Below, piece after piece: positions 21,735 to 36,366 of a stretch of 64,000 nt of DNA; position 1 is the first letter of the stretch; every line of letters starts with the position of its first letter. Origin of the DNA: Aradus depressus. Taxonomy: Eukaryota; Arthropoda; Insecta; Hemiptera; Aradidae. The stretch lies in contig OY759221.1 in the NCBI GenBank assembly GCA_963662175.1, forward strand, positions 38,500,045 to 38,564,044, written 5' to 3'. The position numbers and the translations under genes were made by a program. The notes under the pieces are model-generated. The model was not told the origin of the DNA, made no database searches, and saw nothing but the letters and a program-made list of their open reading frames with translations.

Positions 21735-21905
21735 CAAGACACATGCTAGCTGTGGTCACAAGCGTTCTTAAGTACGCACTGGCTAGGATGTCCAGCGATG
21801 CTAAGTATTCACTAGCTGTGGTTTCCGCCTTTGAAAGACGCATACTAGCTGTGGTGCCCAGGGGTCCTAAAAACTTACCAGCTGGGGTGTCTGACGTTGA
21901 ATGAC
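21735..21905. repeat. degenerate minisatellite, about five units of 31-43 bp
   Basis: Variants of TACTAGCTGTGGTGTCC recur near 21,744, 21,781, 21,812, 21,845 and 21,889. This patch is richer in GC than its surroundings. Confidence 0.55.
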
Positions 21906-24360
21906 TATAAGCCTTATTCCGTATGAATAATAGAAAATTATAACATCATGAATGTACTGTTGAAGAATTGAAAAGACTTATATGAGATATTAGGAGAAAA
22001 GTCGAAGTTCCCCGGGCACGCCGGGTATTATTGCTAGTAGATTTAATATTTGTTAAAACTGATAGAGAACGACCGAATTATCTGAATCCTACACAAAAAT
22101 CGAAATAAAAATGTTTTTCGAAAAAAGTCGGGCTAAATCCCATTCTTCAAATTTCTCGCTATTTAACGGTTTATAGGCTTAATATTAGTTAAAAGTGATA
22201 GACAGATTCAGATATATCGGGAAAGTCCCATCCGAAGGACGACGTGCTCAAGGTTATTTTTAACTTCCCGATTAAAACATCTGACCTAAGTGCCTCGCCT
22301 AGATTTCTAAGAGGCGATCCTGAGCTCGGTAGACTCCATATGTAAGATAAAATAAGTTACCGTTTGGTTCCAACTAAAATTATCAAGAAATGGAAAACAT
22401 AAGTGGGCTTTGAGGTACCGTTTTTTCCATATTTTCTGAAAAACAAATTAAAACAGCAACGTTGGTAGATAGGCAGCATCCAGAAACGAAGATGGTCAAC
22501 CAAAGAAAGATTCAGATGTATCAGGAAAGTCCCAACCGAAGGACGACGTGCTCAAGGTTATTTTTACCTTAAGTGACATTTCACCTACCCAGGTTTAGAT
22601 ACATAATATACGACTCATTATCGAGTACCTGACATGCGGATAGGCACTCGATCATAGCCTAAAGTCCAATCAGAAGGACGACGTGCTCCAGGTTTTTTTT
22701 AACCTCGGTGAAATTTCACCTACCCAGGTTTAGATACATAACATACAACTCATTATCCAGTACCTGACATACCAAAAGCCCCTCGATCTTAGCTTAATGT
22801 CCAATCCGAAGGACGACGTGCTCAAAGTTATTTTTATCTTCTTGATTAAAACATCTGACTTAAGTGCCTTGGCTAGATTTCTAAGTGGCGATCCTGAGCT
22901 CGATAGACTCCATTCTTCAAATGTCTCGCTTTTTAACGGTTTTTAGATTTAATATTTGTTGAAACTGATAGAGAACAACCGGGATATCTGAATCCTACAC
23001 TAAAATTGATATAACAATGTTTTTCGAAAAAAGTCGGGCTTAATCCCATTCTTCTAATTTCTTGCTTTTTAACGGTTTATAGGCTTAATATTAGTTAAAA
23101 CTGATAGACAGATTCAGATTTATCGGGAAAGTCCCATCCGAAGGACGACGTGCTCAAAGTTATTTTTACCCTAAGTGAAATGTCACCTACCCAGGTTTAG
23201 ATACATAATATATGACTCATTATCAAGTACCTGACATGCGGATAGGCACTCGATCTTAGCCTAAAGTCCAATCAGAAGGACGACGTGCTCAAGTGTTTTT
23301 TTTAACATCGGTGAAATTTCACCTACCCAGGTTTAGATACATAACATACAACTCACTATCCAGTACCTGACAAACGAAAAGCCCCTCGATTTTAGCTTAA
23401 AATCCAATCCAAAGGACGATGTGCTCAAATTTATTTTTATCTTCTCGATTAAAACATCTGACCTAAGTACCTCGGCTAGATTTCTAAATGGCGATCCTGC
23501 GGATAGGCCCTCGATCATAGCCTAAAGTCAAATCCGAAGGACGACGTGCTCAAAGTTATTTTTATCATCTTGATCAAAACATCTGACCTAAGTGCCCTTG
23601 CTAGATTTATAAAAGGCGATCCTAAACTCGATAGACTCCATTCTACCAATTTCTCTCTTTTTAACAGTTTTTAGATTTAATATTTGTTAAAACTGATAGA
23701 GAACAACCGGGATATCTGAGTCCAACACTAAAATTGAAATAAAAATGTTTTTCGAAAAAAGTCGGGCTACATCCCTATCTTCAAATTTCTAGCTTTTTAA
23801 CGGTTTATAGGCTTAATATTAGTTAAAACTGATAGACAGATTCAGATATATCGGGAAAGTCCCATCCGAAGGACGACGTGCTCAAAGTTATTTTTACCCT
23901 AAGTGAAATGTCACCTACCCAGGTTTAGATACATAATATACGACTCATTATCAAGTACCTGACATGCGGATAGGCACTCGATCTTAGCCTAAAATCCAAT
24001 CAGAAGGACGACGTGCTCAAGTGTTTTTTATAACATCGGGGAAATTTCACCTACCCAGGTTTAGATACATAACATACAACTCATTATCCAGTACCTGACA
24101 TACGTAAAGCCCCTCGATTTTAGCTTAAAGTCCAATCCAAAGGACGATTAATCAAATTTATTTTTATCTTCTCGATTAAAACATCTGACCTAAGTACCTC
24201 GGCTAGATTTCTAAATGGCGATCCTGCGGATAGGCCCTCGATCATAGCCTAAAGTCAAATCCGAAGGACGACGTGCTCAAAGTTATTTTTATCTTCTTGA
24301 TTAAAAAATCTGACCTAAGTGCCTTGGCTAGATTTCTAAATGGCGATCCTGAGCTCGATA

Positions 24361-27136
24361 CGACATACGGTTTGTAGGCCTAATATTAGTTAAAACTGAT
24401 AGACAGATTCAGATATATCAGAAAATTCCCATCCGAAGGACGACGTGCTCAAGTTTTTTTTTAACCTAAGTGAAATTTCACCTGCCCAGGTTTAGATACA
24501 TAACATGCGACTCATTATCGAGAACCTGACATGCGGATAGGCCCTCGATCATAGCCTAAGGTCAAATCCGAAGGACGACGTGCTCAAAGTTATTGTTATC
24601 TTCTCGATTAAAACATCTGACCTAAGTGCCTTTGCTAGATTTCTAAATGGCGATCCTGAGCTTGATAGACTCCATTCTTCAAATGTCTCGCTTTTTAACG
24701 GTTTTTAGATTTAATATTTTTTAAAACTGAGAGAGAACAACCGGGATATCTGAATCCTACACTGAAATTGAAATAAAAATGTTTTTCGTTAAAAGCCGGG
24801 CTAAATCCCATTCTTCAAATTTCTAGCTTTTTAACGGTTTATAGGCTTAATATTAGTTAAAACTGATAGACAGATTCAGATATATTTGGAAAGTCCCATC
24901 CGAAGGACGACGTGCTCAAGGTTTTATTTAAATTAAGTGAAATTTCAGCTAACCAGGTTTAGATACATAAAATACGACTCATTATGGAGTACCTGACATG
25001 CGGATAGGCCCTCGATCATAGCCTAATGTCCAATCCGAAAGACGACGTGCTCAAGGTTTTATTTAACCTAAGTGAAATTTCAGCTACCCAGGTTTAGATA
25101 CATAACATACGACTCATTATGGAGTACCTGATATGCGGATAAGCCCTCGATCATAGCCTAAAGTCTAATCCGAAGGACGACGTGCTCAAAGTTATTTTTA
25201 TCTTCTTGATTAAAACATCTGACCTAAGTGCCTTGGCTAGATTTCTAAGTGGCGATCCTGAGCTCGATAGACTCCATTCTTCAAATGTCTAGCTTTTTAA
25301 CGGTTTTTAGATTTAATATTTTTTAAAACTGAGAGAGAACAACCGGGATATCTGAATCCTACACTGAAATTGAAATAAAAATGTTTTTCGTAAAAAGCCG
25401 GGCTAAATCCCATTCTTCAAATTTCTAGCTTTTTACGGTTTATAGGCTTAATATTAGTTAAAACTGATAGACAGATTCAGATATATTTGGAAAGTCCCAT
25501 CCGAAGGACGACGTGCTCAAGGTTTTATTTAAATTAAGTGAAATTTCAGCTAACCAGGTTTAGATACATAAAATACGACTCATTATGGAGTACCTGACAT
25601 GCGGATAGGCCCTCGATCATAGCCTAATGTCCAATCCGAAGGACGACGTGCTCAAAGTTATTTTTATCTTCTTGATTAAAACATCTGACCTAAGTGCCTT
25701 GGCTAGATTTCTAAGTGGCGATCCTGAGCTCGATAGACTCCATTCTTCAAATGTCTAGCTTTTTAACGGTTTTTAGATTTAATATTTTTTAAAACTGAGA
25801 GAGAACAACCGGGATATCTGAATCCTACACTGAAATTGAAATAAAAATGTTTTTCGTAAAAAGCCGGGCTAAATCCCATTCTTCAAATTTCTAGCTTTTT
25901 AACGGTTTATAGGCTTAATATTAGTTAAAACTGATAGACAGATTCAGATATATTTGGAAAGTCCCATCCGAAGGACGACGTGCTCAAGGTTTTATTTAAA
26001 TTAAGTGAAATTTCAGCTAACCAGGTTTAGATACATAAAATACGACTCATTATGGAGTTCCTGATATGCGGATAAGCCCTCGATCATAGCCTAAAGTCTA
26101 ATCCGAAGGACGACGTGCTCAAAGTTATTTTTATCTTCTTGATTAAAACATCTGACCTAAGTGCCTTGGCTAGATTTCTAAGTGGCGATCCTGAGCTCGA
26201 TAGACTCCATTCTTCAAATGTCTAGCTTTTTAACGGTTTTTAGATTTGATATTTTTTAAAACTGAGAGAGAACAACCGGGATATCTGAATCCTACACTGA
26301 AATTTAAATAAAAATGTTTTTCGTAAAAAGCCGGGCTAAATCCCATTCTTCAAATATCTAGCTTTTTAACGGTTTGTAGGCTTAATATGAGTTAAAACTG
26401 ATAGACAGATTCAGATATATCAGGAAATTCCCATCCGAAGGACGACGTGCTCAAGTTTTTTTTTAACCTAAGTGAAATTTCACCTGCCCAGGTTTAGATA
26501 CATAACATGCGACTCATTATCGAGAACCTGACATGCGGATAGGCCCTCGATCATAGCCTAAAGTCAAATCCGAAGGACGACGTGCTCAAAGTTATTGTTA
26601 TCTTCTCGATTAAAACATCTGATCTAAGTGCCTTTGCTAGATTTCTAAATGGCGATCCTGAGCTTGATAGACTCTATTCTTCAAATGTCTCGCTTTTTAA
26701 CGGTTTTTAGATTTAATATTTTTTAAAACTGATAGAGAACAACCGGGATATCTGAATCCTACACTGAAATTGAAATAAAAATGTTTTTCGTAAAAAGCCG
26801 GGCTAAATCCTATTCTTCAAATTTCTAGCTTTTTAACGGTTTATAGGCTTAATATTAGTTAAAACTGATAGACAGATTCAGATATATTTGGAAAGTCCCA
26901 TCCGAAGGACGACGTGCTCAAGGTTTTATTTAACCTAAGTGAAATTTCAGCTACCCAGGTTTAGATACATAACATACGACTCATTATGGAGTACCTGACA
27001 TACGGATAGGCCCTCGATCATAGCCTAAAGTCAAATCCGAAGGACGACGTGCTCAAAGTTATTTTTATCTTCTTGATTAAAAAATCTGACCTAAGTGCCT
27101 TGGCTAGATTTCTAAATGGCGATCCTGAGCTCGATA
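24361..27136. repeat. higher-order unit 1 (2,776 bp)
   Basis: Defined by the landmark CGACATACGGTTTGTAGG at its start and at the start of the next unit. It lacks one subunit of about 135 bp that units 2, 3 and 4 contain, because the text near 26,030-26,065 joins two subunits. Confidence 0.85.
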
Positions 27137-30047
27137 CGACATACGGTTTGTAGGCCTAATATTAGTTAAAACTGATAGACAGATTCAGATATATCAGAAA
27201 ATTCCCATCCGAAGGACGACGTGCTCAAGTTTTTTTTTAACCTAAGTGAAATTTCACCTGCCCAGGTTTAGATACGTAACATGCGACTCATTATCGAGAA
27301 CCTGACATGCGGATAGGCCCTCGATCATAGCCTAAGGTCAAATCCGAAGGACGACGTGCTCAAAGTTATTGTTATCTTCTCGATTAAAACATCTGACCTA
27401 AGTGCCTTTGCTAGATTTCTAAATGGCGATCCTGAGCTTGATAGACTCCATTCTTCAAATGTCTCGCTTTTTAACGGTTTTTAGATTTAATATTTTTTAA
27501 AACTGAGAGAGAACAACCGGGATATCTGAATCCTACACTGAAATTGAAATAAAAATGTTTTTCGTTAAAAGCCGGGCTAAATCCCATTCTTCAAATTTCT
27601 AGCTTTTTAACGGTTTATAGGCTTAATATTAGTTAAAACTGATAGACAGATTCAGATATATTTGGAAAGTCCCATCCGAAGGACGACGTGCTCAAGGTTT
27701 TATTTAAATTAAGTGAAATTTCAGCTAACCAGGTTTAGATACATAAAATACGACTCATTATGGAGTACCTGACATGCGGATAGGCCCTCGATCATAGCCT
27801 AATGTCCAATCCGAAAGACGACGTGCTCAAGGTTTTATTTAACCTAAGTGAAATTTCAGCTACCCAGGTTTAGATACATAACATACGACTCATTATGGAG
27901 TACCTGATATGCGGATAAGCCCTCGATCATAGCCTAAAGTCTAATCCGAAGGACGACGTGCTCAAAGTTATTTTTATCTTCTTGATTAAAACATCTGACC
28001 TAAGTGCCTTGGCTAGATTTCTAAGTGGCGATCCTGAGCTCGATAGACTCCATTCTTCAAATGTCTAGCTTTTTAACGGTTTTTAGATTTAATATTTTTT
28101 AAAACTGAGAGAGAACAACCGGGATATCTGAATCCTACACTGAAATTGAAATAAAAATGTTTTTCGTAAAAAGCCGGGCTAAATCCCATTCTTCAAATTT
28201 CTAGCTTTTTACGGTTTATAGGCTTAATATTAGTTAAAACTGATAGACAGATTCAGATATATTTGGAAAGTCCCATCCGAAGGACGACGTGCTCAAGGTT
28301 TTATTTAAATTAAGTGAAATTTCAGCTAACCAGGTTTAGATACATAAAATACGACTCATTATGGAGTACCTGACATGCGGATAGGCCCTCGATCATAGCC
28401 TAATGTCCAATCCGAAGGACGACGTGCTCAAAGTTATTTTTATCTTCTTGATTAAAACATCTGACCTAAGTGCCTTGGCTAGATTTCTAAGTGGCGATCC
28501 TGAGCTCGATAGACTCCATTCTTCAAATGTCTAGCTTTTTAACGGTTTTTAGATTTAATATTTTTTAAAACTGAGAGAGAACAACCGGGATATCTGAATC
28601 CTACACTGAAATTGAAATAAAAATGTTTTTCGTAAAAAGCCGGGCTAAATCCCATTCTTCAAATTTCTAGCTTTTTAACGGTTTATAGGCTTAATATTAG
28701 TTAAAACTGATAGACAGATTCAGATATATTTGGAAAGTCCCATCCGAAGGACGACGTGCTCAAGGTTTTATTTAAATTAAGTGAAATTTCAGCTAACCAG
28801 GTTTAGATACATAAAATACGACTCATTATGGAGTACCTGACATGCGGATAGGCCCTCGATCATAGCCTAATGTCCAATCCGAAGGACGACGTGCTCAAGG
28901 TTTTATTTAACCTAAGTGAAATTTCAGCTACCCAGGTTTAGATACATAACATACGACTCATTATGGAGTTCCTGATATGCGGATAAGCCCTCGATCATAG
29001 CCTAAAGTCTAATCCGAAGGACGACGTGCTCAAAGTTATTTTTATCTTCTTGATTAAAACATCTGACCTAAGTGCCTTGGCTAGATTTCTAAGTGGCGAT
29101 CCTGAGCTCGATAGACTCCATTCTTCAAATGTCTAGCTTTTTAACGGTTTTTAGATTTGATATTTTTTAAAACTGAGAGAGAACAACCGGGATATCTGAA
29201 TCCTACACTGAAATTTAAATAAAAATGTTTTTCGTAAAAAGCCGGGCTAAATCCCATTCTTCAAATATCTAGCTTTTTAACGGTTTGTAGGCTTAATATG
29301 AGTTAAAACTGATAGACAGATTCAGATATATCAGGAAATTCCCATCCGAAGGACGACGTGCTCAAGTTTTTTTTTAACCTAAGTGAAATTTCACCTGCCC
29401 AGGTTTAGATACATAACATGCGACTCATTATCGAGAACCTGACATGCGGATAGGCCCTCGATCATAGCCTAAAGTCAAATCCGAAGGACGACGTGCTCAA
29501 AGTTATTGTTATCTTCTCGATTAAAACATCTGATCTAAGTGCCTTTGCTAGATTTCTAAATGGCGATCCTGAGCTTGATAGACTCTATTCTTCAAATGTC
29601 TCGCTTTTTAACGGTTTTTAGATTTAATATTTTTTAAAACTGATAGAGAACAACCGGGATATCTGAATCCTACACTGAAATTGAAATAAAAATGTTTTTC
29701 GTAAAAAGCCGGGCTAAATCCTATTCTTCAAATTTCTAGCTTTTTAACGGTTTATAGGCTTAATATTAGTTAAAACTGATAGACAGATTCAGATATATTT
29801 GGAAAGTCCCATCCGAAGGACGACGTGCTCAAGGTTTTATTTAACCTAAGTGAAATTTCAGCTACCCAGGTTTAGATACATAACATACGACTCATTATGG
29901 AGTACCTGACATACGGATAGGCCCTCGATCATAGCCTAATGTCAAATCCGAAGGACGACGTGCTCAAAGTTATTTTTATCTTCTTGATTAAAAAATCTGA
30001 CCTAAGTGCCTTGGCTAGATTTCTAAATGGCGATCCTGAGCTCGATA
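27137..30047. repeat. higher-order unit 2 (2,911 bp)
   Basis: Same landmark start. Block order equals unit 1 plus the extra 135-bp subunit near 28,880-29,010. Long stretches read the same as units 1 and 3. Confidence 0.85.
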
Positions 30048-33000
30048 CGACATACGGTTTGTAGGCCTAATATTAGTTAAAACTGATAGACAGATTCAGA
30101 TATATCAGAAAATTCCCATCCGAAGGACGACGTGCTCAAGTTTTTTTTTAACCTAAGTGAAATTTCACCTGCCCAGGTTTAGATACATAACATGCGACTC
30201 ATTATCGAGAACCTGACATGCGGATAGGCCCTCGATCATAGCCTAAGGTCAAATCCGAAGGACGACGTGCTCAAAGTTATTGTTATCTTCTCGATTAAAA
30301 CATCTGACCTAAGTGCCTTTGCTAGATTTCTAAATGGCGATCCTGAGCTTGATAGACTCCATTCTTCAAATGTCTCGCTTTTTAACGGTTTTTAGATTTA
30401 ATATTTTTTAAAACTGAGAGAGAACAACCGGGATATCTGAATCCTACACTGAAATTGAAATAAAAATGTTTTTCGTTAAAAGCCGAGCTAAATCCCATTC
30501 TTCAAATTTCTAGCTTTTTAACGGTTTATAGGCTTAATATTAGTTAAAACTGATAGACAGATTCAGATATATTTGGAAAGTCCCATCCGAAGGACGACGT
30601 GCTCAAGGTTTTATTTAAATTAAGTGAAATTTCAGCTAACCAGGTTTAGATACATAAAATACGACTCATTATGGAGTACCTGACATGCGGATAGGCCCTC
30701 GATCATAGCCTAATGTCCAATCCGAAAGACGACGTGCTCAAGGTTTTATTTAACCTAAGTGAAATTTCAGCTACCCAGGTTTAGATACATAACATACGAC
30801 TCATTATGGAGTACCTGATATGCGGATAAGCCCTCGATCATAGCCTAAAGTCTAATCCGAAGGACGACGTGCTCAAAGTTATTTTTATCTTCTTGATTAA
30901 AACATCTGACCTAAGTGCCTTGGCTAGATTTCTAAGTGGCGATCCTGAGCTCGATAGACTCCATTCTTCAAATGTCTCGCTTTTTAACGGTTTTTAGATT
31001 TAATATTTTTTAAAACTGAGAGAGAACAACCGGGATATCTGAATCCTACACTGAAATTGAAATAAAAATGTTTTTCGTTAAAAGCCGGGCTAAATCCCAT
31101 TCTTCAAATTTCTAGCTTTTTAACGGTTTATAGGCTTAATATTAGTTAAAACTGATAGACAGATTCAGATATATTTGGAAAGTCCCATCCGAAGGACGAC
31201 GTGCTCAAGGTTTTATTTAAATTAAGTGAAATTTCAGCTAACCAGGTTTAGATACATAAAATACGACTCATTATGGAGTACCTGACATGCGGATAGGCCC
31301 TCGATCATAGCCTAATGTCCAATCCGAAAGACGACGTGCTCAAGGTTTTATTTAACCTAAGTGAAATTTCAGCTACCCAGGTTTAGATACATAACATACG
31401 ACTCATTATGGAGTACCTGATATGCGGATAAGCCCTCGATCATAGCCTAAAGTCTAATCCGAAGGACGACGTGCTCAAAGTTATTTTTATCTTCTTGATT
31501 AAAACATCTGACCTAAGTGCCTTGGCTAGATTTCTAAGTGGCGATCCTGAGCTCGATAGACTCCATTCTTCAAATGTCTAGCTTTTTAACGGTTTTTAGA
31601 TTTAATATTTTTTAAAACTGAGAGAGAACAACCGGGATATCTGAATCCTACACTGAAATTGAAATAAAAATGTTTTTCGTAAAAAGCCGGGCTAAATCCC
31701 ATTCTTCAAATTTCTAGCTTTTTACGGTTTATAGGCTTAATATTAGTTAAAACTGATAGACAGATTCAGATATATTTGGAAAGTCCCATCCGAAGGACGA
31801 CGTGCTCAAGGTTTTATTTAAATTAAGTGAAATTTCAGCTAACCAGGTTTAGATACATAAAATACGACTCATTATGGAGTACCTGACATGCGGATAGGCC
31901 CTCGATCATAGCCTAATGTCCAATCCGAAGGACGACGTGCTCAAAGTTATTTTTATCTTCTTGATTAAAACATCTGACCTAAGTGCCTTGGCTAGATTTC
32001 TAAGTGGCGATCCTGAGCTCGATAGACTCCATTCTTCAAATGTCTAGCTTTTTAACGGTTTTTAGATTTAATATTTTTTAAAACTGAGAGAGAACAACCG
32101 GGATATCTGAATCCTACACTGAAATTGAAATAAAAATGTTTTTCGTAAAAAGCCGGGCTAAATCCCATTCTTCAAATTTCTAGCTTTTTAACGGTTTATA
32201 GGCTTAATATTAGTTAAAACTGATAGACAGATTCAGATATATTTGGAAAGTCCCATCCGAAGGACGACGTGCTCAAGGTTTTATTTAAATTAAGTGAAAT
32301 TTCAGCTAACCAGGTTTAGATACATAAAATACGACTCATTATGGAGTACCTGACATGCGGATAGGCCCTCGATCATAGCCTAATGTCCAATCCGAAGGAC
32401 GACGTGCTCAAGGTTTTATTTAACCTAAGTGAAATTTCAGCTACCCAGGTTTAGATACATAACATACGACTCATTATGGAGTTCCTGATATGCGGATAAG
32501 CCCTCGATCATAGCCTAAAGTCTAATCCGAAGGACGACGTGCTCAAAGTTATTTTTATCTTCTTGATTAAAACATCTGACCTAAGTGCCTTGGCTAGATT
32601 TCTAAGTGGCGATCCTGAGCTCGATAGACTCCATTCTTCAAATGTCTAGCTTTTTAACGGTTTTTAGATTTGATATTTTTTAAAACTGAGAGAGAACAAC
32701 CGGGATATCTGAATCCTACACTGAAATTTAAATAAAAATGTTTTTCGTAAAAAGCCGGGCTAAATCCCATTCTTCAAATATCTAGCTTTTTAACGGTTTG
32801 TAGGCTTAATATGAGTTAAAACTGATAGACAGATTCAGATATATCAGGAAATTCCCATCCGAAGGACGACGTGCTCAAGTTTTTTTTTAACCTAAGTGAA
32901 ATTTCACCTGCCCAGGTTTAGATACATAACATGCGACTCATTATCGAGAACCTGACATGCGGATAGGCCCTCGATCATAGCCTAAAGTCAAATCCGAAGG

Positions 33001-33560
33001 ACGACGTGCTCAAAGTTATTGTTATCTTCTCGATTAAAACATCTGATCTAAGTGCCTTTGCTAGATTTCTAAATGGCGATCCTGAGCTTGATAGACTCTA
33101 TTCTTCAAATGTCTCGCTTTTTAACGGTTTTTAGATTTAATATTTTTTAAAACTGATAGAGAACAACCGGGATATCTGAATCCTACACTGAAATTGAAAT
33201 AAAAATGTTTTTCGTAAAAAGCCGGGCTAAATCCTATTCTTCAAATTTCTAGCTTTTTAACGGTTTATAGGCTTAATATTAGTTAAAACTGATAGACAGA
33301 TTCAGATATATTTGGAAAGTCCCATCCGAAGGACGACGTGCTCAAGGTTTTATTTAACCTAAGTGAAATTTCAGCTACCCAGGTTTAGATACATAACATA
33401 CGACTCATTATGGAGTACCTGACATACGGATAGGCCCTCGATCATAGCCTAAAGTCAAATCCGAAGGACGACGTGCTCAAAGTTATTTTTATCTTCTTGA
33501 TTAAAAAATCTGACCTAAGTGCCTTGGCTAGATTTCTAAATGGCGATCCTGAGCTCGATA
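30048..33560. repeat. higher-order unit 3 (3,513 bp)
   Basis: It is longer than unit 2 by 602 bp, the length of one large block, which appears twice near 30,960-31,560. It shares the variant AAAGCCGAGCT (30,480) with unit 4, whereas units 1 and 2 have AAAGCCGGGCT there. Confidence 0.85.
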
Positions 33561-36366
33561 CGACATACGGTTTGTAGGCCTAATATTAGTTAAAACTGAT
33601 AGACAGATTCAGATATATCAGAAAATTCCCATCCGAAGGACGACGTGCTCAAGTTTTTTTTTAACCTAAGTGAAATTTCACCTGCCCAGGTTTAGATACA
33701 TAACATGCGACTCATTATCGAGAACCTGACATGCGGATAGGCCCTCGATCATAGCCTAAGGTCAAATCCGAAGGACGACGTGCTCAAAGTTATTGTTATC
33801 TTCTCGATTAAAACATCTGACCTAAGTGCCTTTGCTAGATTTCTAAATGGCGATCCTGAGCTTGATAGACTCCATTCTTCAAATGTCTCGCTTTTTAACG
33901 GTTTTTAGATTTAATATTTTTTAAAACTGAGAGAGAACAACCGGGATATCTGAATCCTACACTGAAATTGAAATAAAAATGTTTTTCGTTAAAAGCCGAG
34001 CTAAATCCCATTCTTCAAATTTCTAGCTTTTTAACGGTTTATAGGCTTAATATTAGTTAAAACTGATAGACAGATTCAGATATATTTGGAAAGTCCCATC
34101 CGAAGGACGACGTGCTCAAGGTTTTATTTAAATTAAGTGAAATTTCAGCTAACCAGGTTTAGATACATAAAATACGACTCATTATGGAGTACCTGACATG
34201 CGGATAGGCCCTCGATCATAGCCTAATGTCCAATCCGAAAGACGACGTGCTCAAGGTTTTATTTAACCTAAGTGAAATTTCAGCTACCCAGGTTTAGATA
34301 CATAACATACGACTCATTATGGAGTACCTGATATGCGGATAAGCCCTCGATCATAGCCTAAAGTCTAATCCGAAGGACGACGTGCTCAAAGTTATTTTTA
34401 TCTTCTTGATTAAAACATCTGACCTAAGTGCCTTGGCTAGATTTCTAAGTGGCGATCCTGAGCTCGATAGACTCCATTCTTCAAATGTCTAGCTTTTTAA
34501 CGGTTTTTAGATTTAATATTTTTTAAAACTGAGAGAGAACAACCGGGATATCTGAATCCTACACTGAAATTGAAATAAAAATGTTTTTCGTAAAAAGCCG
34601 GGCTAAATCCCATTCTTCAAATTTCTAGCTTTTTACGGTTTATAGGCTTAATATTAGTTAAAACTGATAGACAGATTCAGATATATTTGGAAAGTCCCAT
34701 CCGAAGGACGACGTGCTCAAGGTTTTATTTAAATTAAGTGAAATTTCAGCTAACCAGGTTTAGATACATAAAATACGACTCATTATGGAGTACCTGACAT
34801 GCGGATAGGCCCTCGATCATAGCCTAATGTCCAATCCGAAGGACGACGTGCTCAAAGTTATTTTTATCTTCTTGATTAAAACATCTGACCTAAGTGCCTT
34901 GGCTAGATTTCTAAGTGGCGATCCTGAGCTCGATAGACTCCATTCTTCAAATGTCTAGCTTTTTAACGGTTTTTAGATTTAATATTTTTTAAAACTGAGA
35001 GAGAACAACCGGGATATCTGAATCCTACACTGAAATTGAAATAAAAATGTTTTTCGTAAAAAGCCGGGCTAAATCCCATTCTTCAAATTTCTAGCTTTTT
35101 AACGGTTTATAGGCTTAATATTAGTTAAAACTGATAGACAGATTCAGATATATTTGGAAAGTCCCATCCGAAGGACGACGTGCTCAAGGTTTTATTTAAA
35201 TTAAGTGAAATTTCAGCTAACCAGGTTTAGATACATAAAATACGACTCATTATGGAGTACCTGACATGCGGATAGGCCCTCGATCATAGCCTAATGTCCA
35301 ATCCGAAGGACGACGTGCTCAAGGTTTTATTTAACCTAAGTGAAATTTCAGCTACCCAGGTTTAGATACATAACATACGACTCATTATGGAGTTCCTGAT
35401 ATGCGGATAAGCCCTCGATCATAGCCTAAAGTCTAATCCGAAGGACGACGTGCTCAAAGTTATTTTTATCTTCTTGATTAAAACATCTGACCTAAGTGCC
35501 TTGGCTAGATTTCTAAGTGGCGATCCTGAGCTCGATAGACTCCATTCTTCAAATGTCTAGCTTTTTAACGGTTTTTAGATTTGATATTTTTTAAAACTGA
35601 GAGAGAACAACCGGGATATCTGAATCCTACACTGAAATTTAAATAAAAATGTTTTTCGTAAAAAGCCGGGCTAAATCCCATTCTTCAAATATCTAGCTTT
35701 TTAACGGTTTGTAGGCTTAATATGAGTTAAAACTGATAGACAGATTCAGATATATCAGGAAATTCCCATCCGAAGGACGACGTGCTCAAGTTTTTTTTTA
35801 ACCTAAGTGAAATTTCACCTGCCCAGGTTTAGATACATAACATGCGACTCATTATCGAGAACCTGACATGCGGATAGGCCCTCGATCATAGCCTAAAGTC
35901 AAATCCGAAGGACGACGTGCTCAAAGTTATTGTTATCTTCTCGATTAAAACATCTGATCTAAGTGCCTTTGCTAGATTTCTAAATGGCGATCCTGAGCTT
36001 GATAGACTCTATTCTTCAAATGTCTCGCTTTTTAACGGTTTTTAGATTTAATATTTTTTAAAACTGATAGAGAACAACCGGGATATCTGAATCCTACACT
36101 GAAATTGAAATAAAAATGTTTTTCGTAAAAAGCCGGGCTAAATCCTATTCTTCAAATTTCTAGCTTTTTAACGGTTTATAGGCTTAATATTAGTTAAAAC
36201 TGATAGACAGATTCAGATATATTTGGAAAGTCCCATCCGAAGGACGACGTGCTCAAGGTTTTATTTAACCTAAGTGAAATTTCAGCTACCCAGGTTTAGA
36301 TACATAACATACGACTCATTATGGAGTACCTGACATACGGATAGGCCCTCGATCATAGCCTAAAGT
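33561..36366. repeat. higher-order unit 4 (about 2.8 kb, last subunit missing)
   Basis: It follows unit 2 in length and block order up to the ACATACGGATAGGCC landmark (36,333, against 29,908 in unit 2). It then passes into more diverged subunits until 36,745, the right edge of the array. Confidence 0.85.
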
